NCBI GenBank assembly: GCA_032209605.1
Contig: JASFXZ010000003.1
Span: 36,172,762-36,236,761, forward strand
Origin: Mactromeris polynyma
Lineage: Eukaryota > Mollusca > Bivalvia > Venerida > Mactridae
Length of the DNA: 64,000 nt
Reading direction: 5' to 3'
Shown here: in pieces, positions 12,761 through 25,700 of the stretch
Layout of the letters: each line of letters opens with the position of its first letter
Position numbering within the stretch: the stretch's first letter is position 1
The notes under the pieces: model-generated
Databases searched by the model: none
What the model saw: the letters and a program-made list of their open reading frames with translations, nothing else
What the model was told of the DNA's origin: nothing
Program-made: the position numbers and the translations under genes

Positions 12761-13385
12761 CATTTACTCAAGCATCCTGTAAAATATGAGGGCTATATCG
12801 GACATAGCAAAAATAATATGACCCCTGATCTATCTAAGTGGTATAGACTGTTTTTTGGAATGTGTGACGTATTCGTATGAACAATATTTTTACTGATGTT
12901 TTTCTTTTTCTTTTGACATGTGACGTATACGTTTTTGCTTTGAAGGGGGGTAGAGGTACACAAATGAATTTTCACAAATATGTGACATATTCGTACGAAT
13001 TTGTCACACACGTGTGAGGAATTCGTACGAATATGTCACACGTGTGACATATTCGTATGTGTGAAAATTACGGTTCAACAGATGTATCTTGATTGTGTTT
13101 TGTGTTGTTAATAAAAAAATAAATATTTTGACTCATTATGACAAGAAAGTAAACGTCTGATATAAATATGTTTGAAATAACTGTTAAACAATTTAAAAAT
13201 TAGAAATATTAACTCAGAAAATGGATTTTTGATCACTTATACAGGTTTGTGTCTAGACGCCAGTATCTCTATAATTCCAAAAATACACTGATTCATAGTT
13301 TGGGTTCCATGTTTCTATTCGATTTTATTTGGCGCGTAGACACTTGTATAAAATGCTTTCATTTGCGTGCAGTACTTTCCAACTA

Positions 13386-13563
13386 CAGTAAAACCTCACT
13401 TAAAGACCACGTCGATAATAAGACCACCTCAAAATTAAGAAAAAAATGTTCTAGTCCATTTTTACTGTTCTGCTCTTTATTTTAACTCCAATATTAAAAC
13501 CATCTCGATATTAAGACCAGTTTCAAGTGTTCCATAGGTGGTCTTAGTATTGAGGTTTTACTA
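13386..13563. mobile_element. pogo/Tigger-like MITE, copy 1
   Basis: Starts CAGTAAAACCTCACTTAAAG after TA and ends TATTGAGGTTTTACTA. Inner parts AAGACCA, TCTAGTCCATTTTTACTG and GGTGGTCTTA match 48568-48727. TIR sequence, size (~178 bp) and TA flanks fit pogo/Tigger-type MITEs. Confidence 0.85.
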
Positions 13564-14922
13564 TATACAGAATAAGAGAGGAAAACGGTGCTAATTTTCA
13601 GTCCAACCGTCGAGTTAATATAGAAATAATGTTATATATATGAGGCTACTTACAGATTTGAATCTTAGATTGAGTATAAGTTAATAATTCTGTTTGTTGA
13701 GTATAACATTTATAATTATTGTCTCAGAGTCACACTCAAATCTCAAGGAGTACTAAAAACACAATAAAATTAATTACCACATCAAACATTCATAATTCCA
13801 TGCTCAGATTATGCAGACTAGATGTAATAGCCGAGTGCAAAAGACCATAGAGACACCACCGAGTATCCTTATTCTAAACCAACAGCTGCAGTTATTGTCT
13901 CCAATTGCAACTTTCCTGGATAAAATGGCGATAACCATTGGCATTGTGCTAATTACATATTCCACCATACTATTATATTCAAAATATGACATTCTTTTCT
14001 AATTTACCCCAAAATCTTATATTATGGCACACATTCTAGACAATAATTGTGATGATATTCTAAATATACATACAATGTATGCGTACTGCACGAACGTAGT
14101 CCGCCGAGAGAAAAAAACAAAGAAGCATCCAAAAGTAAGAACATTTAATATGCCGAAATTACATTAATTGTCCTTTCAGAGTAATATTTGCAATAAAAAT
14201 GCATTAAACACAAAACCCTGTACAAGATGATTTTATAGCATTTGCATCTTCTGCGTACACGTACTATGTATACGAATTATATCCTTTTGGGACGCCTCGG
14301 TAATTTCCGTTAAATATCATGAAGACATTGACGGAAATAGCCGAGTTGTTACGAATGGAAATATTGTCATGACCATACTTAATAAACCCATATGAATACG
14401 AATTACAGCTTTTATTTGGTACTTGATCAATGACATAAGTATTGTTAACAAATCTGCAAAATCTGCAAAATGACGTACATTGTATATGTACACTGTTACT
14501 TACTCAAATAAATATAACCTAGGTGCAAAACTGAAAACCATTTTAACAGTATGCGCATGGCCGAATTTATTTGATTCATATTTATAAATAGTACCTACTT
14601 ATACGTCATTGTCAATAACAATGTATTTTTACCGTGTACGTGAATGCGTGTTACATAAGTGCACTGTTAACGAAAGTCCATGAAAGGCTATTTTGAACAC
14701 AAAATGTTCACGCTAATGGAAACAGGAAACATAGATATCAACCTATCAGCCAGTAACAGGCAATCTATTTAAGTGTTACCTTTTAGGTATATTTTCATGT
14801 GAGATAAAAATAGTGATAGAGGGCATGGTGTTCAAGGATACAGGCATATTTACTTCGGGCCTAATGGAATTTCAATTTTGCCTTAAATGCATGATAACAA
14901 ACAAAAAGGTCAGTGGGTGGTT
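13564..14922. other. No feature recognised
   Basis: AT-rich sequence. A small direct repeat (AAATCTGCAAAATCTGC, 14450) is the only structure noted. Confidence 0.5.
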
Positions 14923-16987
14923 AATTGACCTTTCTGCAGATATTGATTGACAGCTCGCGTTAGCCAATCGCGTTGCAGTATTCGCGCACACCTCCGGCAT
15001 TGTTTTATCGACGCCATTTTGTTAGACAAGCGCTACAGTTGTCAACAAATTTGTCTAAGAGTGATAGTTTTCGGGAAAGCAAATTACAGGGTGTTTATTA
15101 TTGATCTAAGACAATGGTGAAAATGTGTAGCTTCGGGCTGTGTAATAGTGACAATAGATATCCAGACTGATAGGTGGCGTGAAATTTTTACCTTTTCCAA
15201 AACCTTGGAAAAATGCATGCGGTGAATTAAGTTGTGCAGCAGATCGCATCACCAGTTAAATCCATCTAAAATTAATGCAAACAGATATGCCCCATTGATA
15301 AAAAGATAACTTTTAGTTTGGTATTTGTTATTTTTACCTTTAAATATCAGTTTGACTAGGAGGGGACAAACATTACAAGTTAATGAAAAGTCTGGACCCT
15401 AAAACATGAAGAAACACAAATTTACAACTTCAAATGTTTTTATTTCACATAATCAGTTGCAATTTATATATATGAAAATATATCTAATCAACTTTATTAT
15501 ATCTGCATGTTGAGGGAACATAATATTATTTTTCTAAACCAAAATGATTGACTTATGTCAGCATTTAAGCAAGTATTTGGACTTGTGTTTGCTTAGGACG
15601 GACATTACTTTATAAATTTGTAATAAGGCTGAGTTTGTATAAATAAAATGACCAGAATCAATTATAAAATCAATAATTATTGCGATTAAAAACATGAAAC
15701 TGAAACATGTATTGCTATAAACATATATACATGGAGAAAAATATCTTAACTTTGGTAATAATTGATATTGATGAAAAATCTAAGTACTCACTGTCAAGTA
15801 TTTCTTTCGAAAGTAATTTATGTGTCAGAAAAGTTCTTATTTCTTCATTACATGTATTTCAATTGCATTGGGGGTTTACAATTTATGTAAGTATAGAAAT
15901 TAGTAATATATCTGGTTTAAAATCCTAAATATCACACCTACGAGTATGTTGATTTTGTTAAATAAATAAACCTATTTTCTAACATTCAACACAAGTCTAA
16001 TCATTTATTTTTTATATGGTCATTTAGTTAAAGGCTATAAAAATAATGTACATTTCTCAACGTTGCTGTATATATGTGTCGGATGGTGACAGCAAAAACT
16101 GATTGGATGCATATTGGACTCCCACTGGGCCAGACTGTGAAATGCTGATTACGGGGCTGGATAAGATGTACATCTAGATAGTGCACACATGCGACATTAT
16201 TGTTTATTGCATAACATTATATAATTTGTCCAACCTATACTGGCCTTGGACATGTCTGCCTCTGTTTCTATTTTATCATAGTATCTTTACAGTATGATTT
16301 CTGGAATTTGTAGAAATATATGTTGCAGGATTTGAAGATTTCAGAAATAATCCTGATATTCTAATGTCCATCCCTTTTTGTGTAATGTCCATCTCTACAC
16401 AAAATAAAGGTCGTTTATGTACACAAACATAACTATATCTAAACTTGATGACTAAAATGACTTTCATTCACACTAAATAACATTATACATAAGGGGACGG
16501 ACATTACAGATAACGTTTCATGGTAAATACTTCCCCTGTAAACCCGCAATAAACTGCAAACATGGACTTACATGGAATAATAATGATCACATGCATAATA
16601 ATTGGTTCGAAATTTATCTGATATAAAGGACATTCTAATATAAAATGAAATTCGTCTTCTAAAACATTACATAGTTGACATTTTCTTTCTGATCGTGGTA
16701 TAGCATTTAAGGATTATTCCATCTTCCCGTTTCAATTTCCAGTCTACGGCTTGATACTCTTAATCTAGTCAAAGCAGATCTATATTAAATAATATTTATT
16801 TTGTCAAGATATGGTTTAAAGTCGAAATATCATATAATGAGGAAAAATCCGATAGAATACTATCTACATCAGCCCGTTATAGTTCTTTGTTCGACGCCAT
16901 ATTGGACATGGCTTGTCTAACGTGGTTACAACGAGAACCTGTTACTAAGGGGGGCGTGGCTACGAAGCGTCTGCAGAAAGGTCAATT
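14923..16987 (+). mobile_element. 2.07-kb THAP/P-element-like transposon relic
   Basis: AATTGACCTTTCTGCAGA (14923-14940) and its exact reverse complement (16970-16987) form 18-bp perfect TIRs. Inside the left end is a CCAAT-containing, GC-richer stretch, then a decayed THAP domain in the same orientation (15114-15312). The rest is AT-rich with no transposase body, so this is an internally deleted element. A GGACGGACATTAC motif recurs inside. No 8-bp target duplication is visible. Confidence 0.75.
15114..15312 (+). pseudogene. Decayed THAP zinc-finger domain (transposase N-terminus)
   Basis: THAP domains are C2CH zinc fingers that bind DNA at the start of P-element-type transposases and some host factors. 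Here ATG 15114 begins MVKMC and gives the C-x4-C pair (CSFGLC), then NSDNRYPD before a stop. After a frameshift the text continues GVKFLPFPK, with a Trp further on, and after another shift SHHQLNPSKINANRYA, which matches the end of the domain where HxxLNPSKI..NRYVCSKHF is usual. The final Cys-x2-His is lost. At least two frameshifts and stops make it a clear relic. The 18-bp TIRs around it favour a transposon origin over a host gene. Confidence 0.75.
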
Positions 16988-17149
16988 TCCATTTTACTCT
17001 AAGACGAACGCAAATCATAGTTGAAACAATCTTTGACTTGGAATTTGGTTTACCAATTGATTAAATACTCATATAATTGAGACCCATCGTTGTATAAATA
17101 GGTTGCATGTAAAATCTTGACTTGTTCCGTGTTGTATTCCATCTTTAAA

Positions 17150-17350
17150 TTGTTTTTCGTTCCTCCAAATTGTCCCTAGTTGCTTTTCCGGTTGACCAGA
17201 CTATTTCTTGAACCCCTATTCATGTTCGTGTTCACTCTTGCACCTCCTCAGTGCCTACTGTTTTGTAGACTGTGGTTTCCCGAAGATCTGTGTGGGAAGG
17301 CATTGTCTTTTGTATGTGGTGTTCCCTGAAGCAACTTATTCTCTCTAATG
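17150..17350 (+). repeat. R1 repeat, copy 3
   Basis: Contains CTTGCACCTCCTCAGTGCC, a diverged GACTGTGGTTTCCCGAAG, AAGGCATTGTCTTTTGTAT and AGCAACTTATTCTCTC. The frame open in other copies is shifted. Confidence 0.8.
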
Positions 17351-18377
17351 AAAAAAATGATTTTGTGATAACTACCTTTGCTCTTCTGCGTGTATTTCTG
17401 AATGCCTGCTGTTCCGTGTGTTGCTGCTCTCTTTCGGAGGCACATAATAACTGATTAGTACAACTTAAAACGTCAGTTATCGTTCATTTCTACGCTTACG
17501 CTCATTGTATGGATGTCGATTATAATTATTTTATGCAAAACTTAAGATGCGGGAAAGTTTAATTGAAAACTGTCGTGCTGTTTCAAAAGTGAGTACTGTC
17601 AAAGGCGCATTTATTTATATTGTACACACACACTTGGACATATCAGGCGAGTACCAAAGTTAAATGAGTGTAATTTTAATTTACAGTTGGAAGCGTAATA
17701 TCAGTATTGGATTCTAATGCATGCCTTTCTTTCAACATATCCGGTATTGGATCAACCAGATGTGTTTATTATATCTAGTAAGTTACATAGATAGACAGAC
17801 AGGCAGATTGATATCTACATCAACTGTTCATAAATATAGGATAATATATATCAATACATACTATTATGATCAAACAGTGGTTACATGGAATACATATATG
17901 TAATTTGTTAATTAACTAATTGTGCATAATTTTATATCCAAATGTATCAAAGGAAACCGTATTTCAAAAGAGAGAATGGAATCTCAAACTGCAATTGTGG
18001 ACCGTAAACTAGTTTAGTAAGTAGAAGAACAGGCAAAAATGTATTCTAGCAAAATATACGATAACAAGGAAACTATTTGGCACAAAAACCTTTTACTTAC
18101 AGAATCGGTTACGACCCTGGTCGCGGAATCAGGTTTTTATATGACTAATTGTTGTACATGTGTGATACACCTTAGCCTACATTGAATTACTGGTATTTCG
18201 ATATTCACTACCTTTATATCTTCGAAGATGTCATTTTAGCAGCCATCAACACACACTATTAAACATTCTTATAAAACCAAACTCAACCGTGTTGTGTCAG
18301 TCATGGTAACAATTTTTTTATAAAATTTCTCAAATTGGGCAGTTTTAAAAACAAAAATAACAACGTAACTGTTGGTC
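17351..18377. other. GPCR upstream flank, no promoter recognised
   Basis: AT-rich sequence between two R1 repeat copies. No TATA or initiator arrangement can be assigned, and an upstream non-coding exon could lie anywhere before 18683. Confidence 0.4.
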
Positions 18378-18560
18378 TTCTTTTTATTCTCCTAGTTGTC
18401 CCTTACAGTCGGCCATTCCTAGCGCCCCTGTTCCATTACGTATGTACCTTTGAGCCTCCTCAAATGCCTTATGTTTTATGGGTTGTTGTTTTCCCGGAGG
18501 TCTTTGTGGGGAGGCACTGTCTTATGTATGTGGCGTTCCCTGAAACAACTTATTCGTGTA
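18378..18560 (+). repeat. R1 repeat, copy 4, just upstream of the GPCR
   Basis: Core GCCTCCTCAAATGCC, GGTTGTTGTTTTCCCGGAGG, GAGGCACTGTCTTATG and AACAACTTATTC. The conserved frame is open (PPQMPYVLWVVVFPEV), and it lies ~120 bp before the putative 5' UTR exon. Confidence 0.85.
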
Positions 18561-18683
18561 TAATTTTTTTTTCATTTTCCAATCGACTTTTCTTGGGAGT
18601 TAGAAAACCGTGTCTTTTGGATACTATTATGGAGTAATAAATATTTCACGACTAATATTAACAACTTTTGTTTCTACTTTCAG

Positions 18684-18951
18684 ATGGGCGACGAGATTAC
18701 ACGAGAAGTGAAGTAACACGGAAGTTTAATAACGCCACCTAACTCAAACAACACTTTTATATCCTATTAACATTCTCTGCCAAGTTTTTCCTCGCATGTG
18801 AACAAAGCTTGGTCTCGTTAAAGAGGAGTAACATATGACAATGCAGTCTTAAGGAAATAAAACCTAACCTGGCAATGGTCAGGTTGTCAGATAATTAACG
18901 CCAAGTAACGAGTTCTTTACATTGTCCGAGCTGCCGGTGATATAAGGAAAC
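18684..18951 (+). other. Putative 5' UTR of the GPCR with short uORFs
   Basis: A good acceptor (pyrimidine tract then CAG, ending 18683) suggests that the 5' UTR part of the first coding exon starts at 18684. The leader would contain three short upstream ORFs: ATG 18684 (10 codons), ATG 18795 (immediate stop) and ATG 18835 (5 codons). No upstream non-coding exon or promoter can be identified by eye. Confidence 0.45.
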
Positions 18952-19734
18952 ATGGCAAGTGGATTTAATTCAACGTATGACTACTTAGATGTTTTGAGGC
19001 ACATACAACAGCAGGTTATGAATTTATCATTAAATCATTCAACAGTCGAGCAAGCGAAGATATACGAGGTACCAGTGTCCATTGTCGTCATTTTGGCCAT
19101 TCTGTATGGCTCAATTTCAATAATAGCAATTTTCGGAAACGGATTGGTTATTTTCGTGATCGCTAAAGATAAAAGAATGCAGACTGTCACTAACATTTTC
19201 ATTGGAAACTTAGCTGTTGCTGATGTTATAATCGGCTTATTCACCACACCGTTTCAATTCCAACCGGCGCTGTTACAAAGATGGGATTTTCCAAACATTC
19301 TGTGCAGTTTGGCCCCGTGCTTCAAAGTCCTTTCCGTTAGTGTAAGTGTCTTCACTTTGACGATTATATCTCTGGACAGATACGTTGCAGTGATGCATCC
19401 GTTAAAAGCTGGGATTTCAAAATCCAGGGCGTTCTTTTGTTTACTTGTCATATGGGGACTAGGAATTGTCTCAAGTTTTCCAGAGGGATATTTTCATCAG
19501 GTTAGACCTATGTATGACGAAGACCTGCAAAAGGAAAAACCTTTCTGTCGTCCGACGTGGCCGACTGAAGATTTTGGAAAATATTATCATCTGTATCTAT
19601 TTTCTATTCAATACATTTTACCACTTCTCATTATAAATTTCTCATACACAAGAATAGTATGTCGCATCTGGGGATGGAAAGCACCAGGAAACACAATTGA
19701 CAGAGAAAACGTTCGTCAGAGGACAAAGAAAAGA
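18952..19734 (+). CDS. GPCR coding exon 1 (N-terminus to TM5 and intracellular loop 3)
   Basis: The exon encodes 261 codons from ATG 18952 and ends in AGA, followed by the donor GTAAGT at 19735 (phase 0). It covers the extracellular N-terminus with three sequons, TM1 to TM5, and a basic third intracellular loop ending RTKKR. I chose this ATG because it is the first in this frame after a likely splice acceptor at 18683, and it leaves a normal ~40-residue N-terminus before TM1. Reading through the donor adds 30 unrelated residues and then a stop, so the open frame to 19827 is intron read-through rather than coding. Confidence 0.93.
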
Positions 19735-22700
19735 GTAAGTACTCGTCACTTAAATGATATGTCTGTATACTACACATTTACTTTCTCACCACAAAAGTTG
19801 TTTCATTTTATACAAAATGACATCTAACTTCTTTCAAACTTAATTAGGCAAAAGGAATGAGTGTTCAAATTATTGCATGTGTACTGTTAGTTCTTAGAAC
19901 ATTTCTATTTACACAGAGAAATGAAATAAATTTAAAATATCTTAAATCAATTCTCAACTGAGAAGAATGTGAGCATTGAAATTGATGATAGGAAACCGGT
20001 TTTTGGGCTTTTCTGATTGAATAAAAAATACAATTTTGATATTTTATATGAATCTCAAGCATTGCTAGTCATTGCTGGATGTCAACGTAGACTTATTACG
20101 CTACTTTTCGCACAATAACGCGAAATGGCCCCCTGCGAAAATGGACGTGTATCTGAGTCAACGTTGCTGTGGACGTTGACGACTTGGAACTTATGGTTGT
20201 CGATTCCCGGGTTGGGCAGGTTATGTTCTTCCGTGACATTGGCTACGTTCATGTCCTTCACATGTTGCAAAGTTGTCAGTTGCTTGCGGAAGAGCAAGAT
20301 AGTACTGGTTGATAATTAATTCCAGTAAAACTAAACAAAAAGTCTTGTTAGGTCAACTGGCCGCCGAATATGACTGTAACAGTCTGACGTACAACCCGAT
20401 GAAAACGGACAAAAACTTTATTTTATTCTCAACTTATGTTGGTCAAGCATGTTGGTTTAATTTGTAACATGATTGAGTAAACAGCAATATATTTATTATT
20501 TCCCATTCATGATAGAATCTTATTTGTTGCATAACCATTTCAAAATTCACGAGTCTCATTATTCTTAAAAAATCTCATAATTTGCATTCCTAAATAGCCG
20601 TGTGTATCAATTAGCAAAAGGTGATACTTCAAATAACAATTTGATACATCACAAACTTTGTTCAAGTTAATGTAAAATCAATTAACACATTTTCAAAGAG
20701 TAAATGTATACTTTGTTTTTTTTTATATTCAACTATATGGTGTTCAAAATTAATTTAGGCCAAGAAACTTATTATATTCAAAATATTTAACATCGCAGCT
20801 TTAATTCACTCCTATGGTGTCGGTACAATTAATTATTAGTGAATTAAGTATGTCCTTGTCGACCGAATGAATGTCTCAGAATTCAACCATTTGTTATCAT
20901 TAATAGCATCGGTTAAATTTATGCCTTCCTCTTTTGCTTCTATGCTTCATTGATAGATGTTGGCATTCTTTCACGGTTGTAATGAATTCTTCTATCATAC
21001 TTCTTGTCAATAAAATCTTTCTTTAACAAGTTAACATATACAAAGTAATCTCGTGAGATAAACTTTTCCTAAACGAATTCGTCGTTATTAATCACCAGCC
21101 TGTTAAGCTTTAAAGCATCACGAAAATAGATGATCTAATGTGGAGAAAACAGCATAATATATTGTCTTGTTATATGTACTCTAGAAGAATTATGATCGCC
21201 ATTTATTGTTGCATGGATGAAGGATGTATTTGTAAATAACTTTGTCGGATGAACGAAACTCTTTATGTAACTTTTTTTTCCATGAAGTCACAAACAAGTG
21301 TTCCTCGGAATTGTATAAGCCAAACAAAACATAAAGAGGGAATACGTGTTAATACAACGCGCTTAAATGGACCAATACCTAGTACTTACCAAATCTATTT
21401 TGTTGTAATTTGTTGTGTTTCTTAATAGTTTACATTTGATATTATTGCAATAATAGTGTAATGGCGACATCAACGTCTATTTGCCTTATATGTAAATTAT
21501 TACAGTATTACTCAAATTGTTTAAGCAATTTAATTGATAGTAATTAAATGTGATTTTTTATAGATTTGATGAAAACAAAAACACACCGAGATTACCTGAG
21601 AATTGGCATCAATATTCAACCACCTGAATCCGTTTCCTAATAACTTCTTACCTGAATATTTTTCACAAGTCAATTTTGTCTTGTTTTGTGCAATGAAAAT
21701 TACAACTCAAAGCGCCTTACCGCTAATAGTTGTGCTAGTTTGACAAAATGGAGTTTGCATACTGTCTCTTCGCCTGACGGTATGCCTTATTAGTCGACTC
21801 TATTTCTATTTCTTTTTCATTGTTTTCATGCCGAGAGGAGCGGTTATGGTATAAAGCATTTCAAATGCGAAGTTTTACAGAATAAAAACAACCGAAATGG
21901 TTATAAAAAAACTTATCATGAATACATGTTCTATGAAAATGTTTATATTATAGTGAAAATGTAAGTTTAATGTAGCTTTTCTCTCGATGCAAAACCTGTG
22001 CTAAAAATAGTTAATCCCAGAACAGATCTACTAAAACATGTGGCGGTCGTGACGAAACGGCTTTTTCAGCAGTTACCTCCCTTCGCGCTTAGAAGTTATG
22101 TTCGTTAACCGGGATGAGATTTAGCATTCGCTAAATTTGGTTTGCAAACAAAACGAGTTTTAATGTCAGCAACTTGAGTTTTTTGCGAGTATTAAAAAAA
22201 AGATGAGTCAAGTCAAATCCGAAACATAATTTTACAAGCCTTTTCACTCACTGCACAGTGCGTAATTGGTACACAAAATTTGGCGGCACATCGAACTCCA
22301 CTATCTAATTCTTTTTTCGTTGACATCCTTGATCATCGCTAACTTCTTATTTTAAACATTCCTCGTTCGAATTGAAAGTACGTATGACGTAATATACCAT
22401 AACGGTAATTATAGTTCACTCCGCCTCTGCCTGTGTCTTACATCCAATGAGCATCCAGAAGTTTTCAAACTGGATAAGCTGCAACACATACAACCGTATT
22501 AGATACAGATACTATACTATTTTAGCATTTGAAATGCAATACATTGATGTATGGTCGATTTCCTCTTGTATACTACCAGTATAGCTGAAGCAAGTGTCAT
22601 AAAATTTGGCCCCCTGTTGTGCTCTTTGACCTTGAGATCGAATCAGTAGCCATAAAATTTGGCCCCCTGTTGTGTTGATTGGCCTTGAGACCGTCTAGAA

Positions 22701-25700
22701 GAATAGTATGCTCACTCTATATCAGCCAGGCGCTTTCAATTTCCTTATCATGCATGTATATACATAAGTTGAAAACACAGATTATTGTCTGTCGTGGTGG
22801 TGTTTAGATCTAGTGATAAAGAATTGATGGGGAGTTGTAAAAAATTCAAACCTGATATTAGCTCTACTGAATTCATTTAAGTTTTCTTAAAATAGTTTTA
22901 ATCAATTCAATCATTTATGGAAGGGAATGTAATACTTGGGCCTGAAGTTTTGCAAAAAAAAATTCCTTATCATGCATGTAAATTCCCGAATAAGCCTCCT
23001 TTCATATCAATTTTCACATTTTCTTAAAAATTTGTTTAAAAAGAACTATCAAGTAATACTAGTAAAGGTACAGTAATGATAATTTGACATCACACAAAGT
23101 TTCTTTTTTTCATCTTTAATTTTCTGCTGCCGCGCAGCCGTCATCAAAATTAATGTTGTTTAGTCACAATAAGTATTCATGACTAGTGTACGGTTCTTTT
23201 GTTTTCAAAAACTTTGCCTTTGGGTGGCATTTTATGTCGTCTGTCAAGGTTGTTAATGATGAATCGTCAACAAGTGGACATTGGTAAAACATATTAGTAC
23301 TCGTATGAATTGGTCGTTTTGCGTTTTTTTAACAAGATAATACTAGTGGAATTTCTCATGAATGAGTCCTCAACAATTTTAGACCCCGAAATGCACCAGA
23401 AGCAACCCTTTCATACCTATATAGTAAAAAAAACCTGGGGAAAATCTGACTGGGGTTGGTACAGAAAGTGGTGTCACCTGGAAATTTTGTAAAATGTTGG
23501 TACTTGTATGAATTGGTCGTTCTGTATTTTTTACAAGACGCAAGTAATACTAGTCATTTCTCAGGAATGAGTCCTCAAATTTCAGACCTAGAAATGCACC
23601 AGAAGCCACCATTTCATAACTTCATTGTAAAAATTTCCGGGGGAGATCTGACTGGGGCTGGAACAGGAATTGATGTCCCCAGGACATTTTTTTAAAAATT
23701 GGTACCTGTATAATTTGGTCGATTTTGTATTTTTAACAAAATAATACTAGTGCAATTCTCATGAATGAGTCCTCAAATTTCAGACCCCGAAATGTACCAG
23801 AAGCCACCATTTCATACCTATATTGTTCAAATCTTCCGGGGGAGTTCCCCCGGACCCCCCTTCAGTGCTGGATTATTGGTCCTCATGATTGCCCCCCCCC
23901 CCCCCAGTCTTGAATTTCTTGATCCGGGCCTGTTCAGTTCTTATTAACTAAATAAAAGGTTATTTCGCACCTAAAACACCAGTCTGAAATCAATTTTACA
24001 ATTTTCAAACTATATTACTGTTTTTTTCATTTTACTACAAGACCGGAGAACGGTCGCCCAGATCCCAATCTTACCTGTCTGGTATAATGTAATCGTCCGT
24101 TTCGATGTCTGCAAATCTCAGCCAATTGAAACAAATTTAAAACGTCGCTTTGGACCTCAAGCCTGTCAAATAATCGATCAGTGGGCTGGCTATTTTTTTG
24201 TTTTGAAATACATGAAACGTGCCGCCAGAAAGAGGCGAAGTTAACTATAAGCCGGTTATTACTCACATATTAGAATTATAAACAAATTAAGTGCTGCGGT
24301 CACTAACGCTCCCTTGCATTTAATTTGCTTATAATTCCAATATATGAGCTACATGTATAACCTATACGTGTGTGCGTTTTAATGTCCAATAAGCAACACA
24401 GGATGTGTCAAAGTTTCGGCAGCAACTTCAAAGACATTTGCCGACGGTCCACGTGCTGTATAGACGCCAGGGGCGTGATCTGTGAAAATTCGAGTTTGCA
24501 TTGGTTATTTACTTATACTTTTGATCCTTTTGACCTTGCTTAACGTTTTCACGAGCGTGTGCAAACATTATCAGGCGCGTATCCAGGTATACGCACGTAC
24601 GCCATTGCGTACTATTTGTCAGAAAAAGTAAAAAGACAATTAAAACTGAAGGCTAAGGGGGGGGGGGGGGGGGGGGGTATGTATAATAAAGGTTATGTTA
24701 TATAAAGGTACAAGAGAAAATTCCTTTATATAAACGCTATTTGGCGTTTGAGCTCTAGATATCTCAGTTGAGACCAAGTGTGCAGTCAGGGCATGTTTAA
24801 TAAACAGCTTAACTTAAGATACATTCTGAAACTACATGTGTGCATGCTTGTACACGTATATAGTTGTTAATATTTTTTTTTAATTCTCTTATATTTTTAA
24901 GGAGTAAAGAAATACGTTGGCTGTTTGGCTTATCTATCTGTTTATTTGCTTATTAATGTAGGCAACGGACCTTATTGTATTCAAATTATATGTATAGTTA
25001 TAGATGATACATGGTTGTCAACACTTGTTAATATCTTCCAATTAACTATTGTAGTGTCTGCATAATTACTTGTCTGTGTATTTGAATTATGTTCGTTTCG
25101 ACCAAATGAATGTCTAAGAATTAGATTTCTATCATTAATGGCCTATGTGTTATGTATGCTCTTCTCTATTGCAAATATGTTGGAATTATTACACTGTTGT
25201 GATGAAATGTTCTGTCACCGACTTCTTGTCGTCTGCAACTTTCTTTACATGGTACTTTATATTTTACCTAATTACTCTTCTTGGATTCGTCGTAATCAAT
25301 CAACAGCGCGTTTAACTTCAAAATATCACGAAAATAGAATCATTATCTTGGATTAAACGACAGTATAATTTATTGTTTTGTTGTATGTCCTATTAAACAA
25401 GTATAACCACTCTTTTTTGTTCCATTATAGAAGGATGGATCTGTCAACTACCTCGTTGTAACTGACTTATGGTTCGTGGTAATCTTGCCAATAAAATAAC
25501 GGACGAATGATCCCGCAAATTGTACTAGTACTGTTTAATAGAACGCATTTTATGGACCATAAAACTACTACGTACCATAATATCTGAATTTTGTCATAAT
25601 TTGTTTTCCACGTGTTTCTAAATAGTTTATATTCAATAAGATTGCACTAACATCGTACTGTGGACACCAACGTCTATTTGCACTAATATCGTACTGTGGA

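Larger units (their letters stand above)
10933..13080. mobile_element. 2.15-kb element with ~100-bp palindrome-rich terminal inverted repeats
   Basis: The left end at 10933 starts TGTTGAACCGTAATTTTCAC; the right end at 13080 is its reverse complement. The arms (about 10933-11033 and 12978-13080) match almost base for base and are built from ATTCGTACGAAT and GTCACACGTGTGAC palindromes. Flanks GAGGTA (left) and GATGTA (right) are a possible 6-bp target duplication with one mismatch. No transposase ORF is present; the inside holds a hairpin (11660-11793), ACGTCG-rich sequence and a TGACCTTGACC-rich part. Superfamily unknown. Confidence 0.85.

Noticed and set aside
15114..15312. A host THAP-domain gene
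   Set aside because: Stops and frameshifts within 200 bp and perfect TIRs around it show a transposon relic.
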